Source: an uncultured Acidovorax sp. (lineage in GTDB: Bacteria > Pseudomonadota > Gammaproteobacteria > Burkholderiales > Burkholderiaceae_C). From it: DNA of 64,000 nt. The notes beneath the pieces are model-generated. The model was not told the origin of the DNA and did not search any database. It saw nothing but the letters and a program-made list of their open reading frames with translations. Shown here in pieces: positions 61,378 through 64,000 of the stretch. The DNA lies in contig CAJYHL010000063.1 in NCBI GenBank assembly GCA_913774625.1, positions 1 to 64,000 of the forward strand, in the 5' to 3' direction. A program made the translations under genes and the position numbers. How positions within the stretch are numbered: the first letter of the stretch is position 1; every line of letters begins with the position of its first letter.

Positions 61378-62256
61378 TCAGCCCAGCAGCGCCACGGCCT
61401 CCGACAGCGTGCGCCCCACGTCGCTCTGCAGCTTGAGGGCGAAGAGCCCGTCGGCCCGCGTGCGGCCCTGGTTGACGGCCGCGATGGGCTGTTGCGCATC
61501 CGCTGCCGCCTGGACGAAGCGGAAGCCCGAATACACCATCAGCGATGAGCCTGCCACCAGCACGCCGGCCGAGCGCTGCAGCGCCTCGCGCGCCGCCGCC
61601 ACGCGCTCGCGCGGCACGTTCTCGCCGAAGAACACCACGTCGGGCTTGAGCAGGCCCTGGCCGCAGGCCGGGCAGTCCGGCACCACGAAGGTGGAGAAAT
61701 CCAGCCCGTCCAGATAGGCGTCGCCGTCCGGCGCCGTCTCGGCCTGCAGATGCGCCCAGGCCGGGTTGGCGTCCACCAGGCGCTGCTGCAGTTCGGCCCG
61801 GGGCATGCGGGCCTCGCAATGCATGCAGCGCACGGTGTCTATGCGGCCGTGCAGATCGACCGTGCGCCGGCTGCCGGCCGCATCGTGCAGGCCATCGACG
61901 TTCTGGGTCAGCAGCATTTCCACATGGCCCAGCGCCTCCAGCCGGGCCAGCGCCCGGTGCGCGGCGCCCGGCTGCGCGTGGCCCATCACGCGCCAGCCGA
62001 TCAGGCTGCGCGCCCAGTAGCGCTGGCGCGTGGCCTCTTCGCCCATGAAGGCCTGGAAGGTGACGGGCTGCGGGCGCTTCCATTGCCCGTCGGCATCGCG
62101 GTAGTCGGGGATGCCGGAGGCCGTGCTGCAGCCCGCCCCGGTCAGCACGAAAAGCCGCGGGTGGGCACGGATGAATTCCGCCAGCCGGGCCGGATCGACC
62201 GGGCCGCCATCGGCCTGCATCGCATCGGCGCGCAGCAGCGCGGGGCTTTCAGGCAT
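61378..62256 (-). CDS. Sir2-family NAD-dependent protein deacylase
   Basis: Encodes 292 residues. LFVLTGAGCSTASGIPDYRD binds NAD, LLTQNVDGLHDAAGSR carries the catalytic His region (VDLHGRIDTVRC), and the zinc cysteines are CMHC and CPAC. KPDVVFFGENVPRER is conserved. It removes acyl groups from lysines in an NAD-dependent way. It begins 12 bases after the sbcB stop in the same direction, so the two are likely co-transcribed. Confidence 0.93.
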   Translation of the reverse strand: MPESPALLRADAMQADGGPVDPARLAEFIRAHPRLFVLTGAGCSTASGIPDYRDADGQWKRPQPVTFQAFMGEEATRQRYWARSLIGWRVMGHAQPGAAHRALARLEALGHVEMLLTQNVDGLHDAAGSRRTVDLHGRIDTVRCMHCEARMPRAELQQRLVDANPAWAHLQAETAPDGDAYLDGLDFSTFVVPDCPACGQGLLKPDVVFFGENVPRERVAAAREALQRSAGVLVAGSSLMVYSGFRFVQAAADAQQPIAAVNQGRTRADGLFALKLQSDVGRTLSEAVALLG

Positions 62257-62268
62257 GGCCGCCCTCCC

Positions 62269-63711
62269 CTACATCGAAGGCGCGATGCTCTCGGCATAGT
62301 CGTAGAGCGCCCCGAGGATTTCCTCGCCGCGCTCGTCGGCCTCGCCGCCCAGGGTGTCCAGCCGCGCGAATAGCTCGTCGAAGGTGAGCGCACCGCCCTG
62401 CCCTTCCACCAGGCAGGCCATGCGGTGCTCTTCCCAGCGCTCCAGGTCTTCCTCGGTCAGGGTCTCGGGGAAATTGCGCGCACGGTAGCGCCAGGCCAGC
62501 TCTTCCAGGCGTTTGTCGTCGAAGCCCGGCCGCGCCTGGGCCAGCTTCCCGGGCGGCAGGCTGCGCAGGCGCTCCAGGCGGCGCCGGTCCTCGTTGCCGA
62601 CGAAGCCGCCGTACAGGTCCTGGTCCACGTCGGGCGTGCCCGCCCCTTCCTGCGGGCGGGAGAAGACCTGCGCCCAGACGTCCGTCAGGTCCGGCAGGGC
62701 GCGGGCCGCGGCGGCATGCCGGGCGGCCTGTTCCAGATCGATCCCCCAGCGCTCGGCCGTCTCGCGGGTCAGCGTGTTGACGTTGCCGACCACCATGGGC
62801 GACTTGTTCAGATGCACCGTCTTCACGGGCAGGCGGGCGACGCCTTCGGGCAGCTCGTCGCTGCGCGTGAACATGCGCAGGCGGATGGTGTCGGCATCCA
62901 GGCGCGCCAGCTCGGAGGGGTCGTGCGACAGGTCCCAGGCGATCAGCTCGTTGCGGTTGGTGGGGTGGCTGGCCAACGGCCACATCACGCCCAGGCAGCC
63001 GCGCTCGGTGGGGAACATGCCCGATACATGCAGGAACGGGCGCGCCGTCTCGGCCGTGGCGGGCAGGCGCAGCTCGGCCGCCACGCGGTCCTTCTTGTGC
63101 AGGCTCAGGGCGAAATCGAACAGCTTGGGCTGGCGCTGGCGGATCAGGCGCGCCAGGGCGATGGTGGCGCGCACGTCGGAGAGCGCGTCGTGCGCGGCCT
63201 CGTGGACCAGGCCGTTGGCCTTGGACAGATGCTCCAGCTTGAAGCTCGGCGAGCCGTCTTCCTTGCGCGGCCATTCGATGCCGTCGGGCCGCAGCGCATA
63301 GGTCATGCGCACCACGTCCAGCAGGTCCCAGCGGCCGCACTGGTTCTGCCATTCGCGGGCATAGGGATCGATCAGGTTGCGCCAGAACATGAAGCGCGTG
63401 ATCTCGTCGTCGAAGCGGATGGTGTTGTAGCCCACGCCGATGGTGCCGGGCCGCGCCAGCTCCGCTTCGATGCGGGCGGCGAATTCATGCTCGGGCAGGC
63501 CGCGTTCCAGGCAGACCTGCGGGGTGATGCCGGTGATCAGGCAGGACTCGGGATCGGGCAGATAGTCGGGCGCGGGCCGGCAATAGATCATCAGCGGCTC
63601 GCCGATCTCGTTGAGCTCGGCATCGGTGCGGATGCCCGCGAACTGGGCCGGGCGGTCGCGCCGGGTGTTGGCACCAAAGGTTTCGTAGTCGTGCCAAAGG
63701 AAGGTGTGCAT
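62269..63711 (-). CDS. sbcB: Exodeoxyribonuclease I
   Basis: Encodes 480 residues from ATG 63711 (MHTFLWHDYETFGANTRRDR). DEDD exonuclease motifs: DYETFG near the N terminus, TGITPQVCLERG, GYNTIRFDDEITRFMFWRNL, and HDALSDVRATIALA. The SH3-like and C-terminal parts follow. It digests single-stranded DNA 3' to 5' in recombination and mismatch repair. Full family length. The frame extends upstream of the chosen start into non-conserved sequence. Confidence 0.95.
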   Translation of the reverse strand: MHTFLWHDYETFGANTRRDRPAQFAGIRTDAELNEIGEPLMIYCRPAPDYLPDPESCLITGITPQVCLERGLPEHEFAARIEAELARPGTIGVGYNTIRFDDEITRFMFWRNLIDPYAREWQNQCGRWDLLDVVRMTYALRPDGIEWPRKEDGSPSFKLEHLSKANGLVHEAAHDALSDVRATIALARLIRQRQPKLFDFALSLHKKDRVAAELRLPATAETARPFLHVSGMFPTERGCLGVMWPLASHPTNRNELIAWDLSHDPSELARLDADTIRLRMFTRSDELPEGVARLPVKTVHLNKSPMVVGNVNTLTRETAERWGIDLEQAARHAAAARALPDLTDVWAQVFSRPQEGAGTPDVDQDLYGGFVGNEDRRRLERLRSLPPGKLAQARPGFDDKRLEELAWRYRARNFPETLTEEDLERWEEHRMACLVEGQGGALTFDELFARLDTLGGEADERGEEILGALYDYAESIAPSM

Positions 63712-63764
63712 GGATACGCGGCTGCAGAGAACTCGAAGCCGCAAGTATGCCGGGGCCGACGACA

Positions 63765-64000
63765 ATGGCGCACATGCACTCCCCATCGAATCGACCGCTC
63801 TCCGCCCTGCCCCGCCGCCTTCTGCCCTGGACCTTGCCGCTGGCCTGCGCCACGCTGGCCCTGCTGGGAGGATGCGCCGCCCCGGTGGCTCCTGGCAGCC
63901 GTGCGGCGGGTGCCCCGCCTGCAGCCGTCCCGGCACCAGCGCCGCAGCAGGGCGCAGCCACGCCCCAGCCCGCCCCCGAAGACGCGGCCCAGGTGGCCGA
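63765..64000 (+). CDS. Lipoprotein, N-terminal part (cut by window end)
   Basis: The frame is open from ATG 63765 (or 63774) to the window end, 78 codons. RRLLPWTLPLACATLALLGG followed by Cys gives a lipoprotein signal (lipobox LGGC). The mature start is Ala/Pro/Gln-rich (a flexible tether), so the functional domain lies outside the window. It is divergent from sbcB, with 53 bases between the starts. Function unknown. Confidence 0.7.
   Translation, partial: MAHMHSPSNRPLSALPRRLLPWTLPLACATLALLGGCAAPVAPGSRAAGAPPAAVPAPAPQQGAATPQPAPEDAAQVA

Overview
The window reads as a piece of a high-GC betaproteobacterial chromosome of the family Comamonadaceae, most likely Acidovorax/Paracidovorax or a close relative. 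This rests on gene content and codon use: orphan dnaE2, AcoR-type ethanol/acetaldehyde genes, MocR regulator, thiO-thiS-thiG-thiE behind a TPP riboswitch, and DUF3304 lipoproteins. It is an inference, not a database match. About 57 kb (7.4-64 kb) is G+C-rich core-like chromosome. The first 7 kb is clearly A+T-richer and mosaic, and ends at a tRNA-Gly(CCC) gene.

Region 1 (1-7.1 kb) is a decayed type VI secretion accessory island. It holds eight small secreted or lipoprotein genes: six of the DUF3304 type and two of a second family marked by DGPKGTPGNGDTIHAAN. Between and overlapping them are broken pieces of DUF2235 (Tle1-type phospholipase) effectors, recognisable by FFDGTGNN and TPFPEIGD. 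There is also a nonsense-interrupted VgrG C-terminal (DUF2345) tail and a complete DUF4123 effector adaptor with no effector behind it. The best reading is an array of orphan immunity genes whose toxins have been deleted. Two immunity copies show their own lesions: a lost lipobox cysteine and a signal peptide out of frame with any normal start.

Region 2 (7.4-28.4 kb) is housekeeping: tRNA-Gly, an RluA-type pseudouridine synthase, an AsmA-family protein, error-prone polymerase DnaE2, thiamine synthesis (thiD; promoter + TPP riboswitch + thiO-thiS-thiG-thiE), a FimV/HubP-like polar protein, acyl-CoA catabolism (3-hydroxyacyl-CoA dehydrogenase, enoyl-CoA hydratase, phosphotransferase-like protein, acyl-CoA dehydrogenase), a Crp-family regulator and a MocR regulator. 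Clear hairpin terminators separate several units.

Region 3 (28.8-45.4 kb) is the most intriguing intact locus. Twelve closely spaced genes on one strand encode a TonB-dependent receptor with a signalling domain, an SbmA/YddA-like ABC transporter, thioredoxin, an S9 prolyl-oligopeptidase with an extra N-terminal domain, a cysteine-synthase-fold lyase, TonB, ExbB, two ExbD, and three peptidases (M17, M24, M3). Read together they look like a dedicated pathway that imports a peptide (possibly disulfide- or metal-bearing) through both membranes and degrades it. The divergent MocR gene is the obvious candidate regulator.

Region 4 (45.6-54.6 kb) holds a threonine/serine dehydratase and a nucleobase salvage group: upp, a four-gene BMP-type nucleoside ABC importer, and a cytosine-deaminase-like amidohydrolase, with GNAT and VOC proteins between. 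Region 5 (54.6-64 kb) holds a YebC regulator, a sigma-54/AcoR-type aldehyde dehydrogenase-alcohol dehydrogenase-DUF779 unit with its activator, a Sir2 deacylase, exonuclease I (sbcB) and the start of a lipoprotein gene cut by the window end. No CRISPR array, rRNA, integrase or intact insertion sequence was seen.
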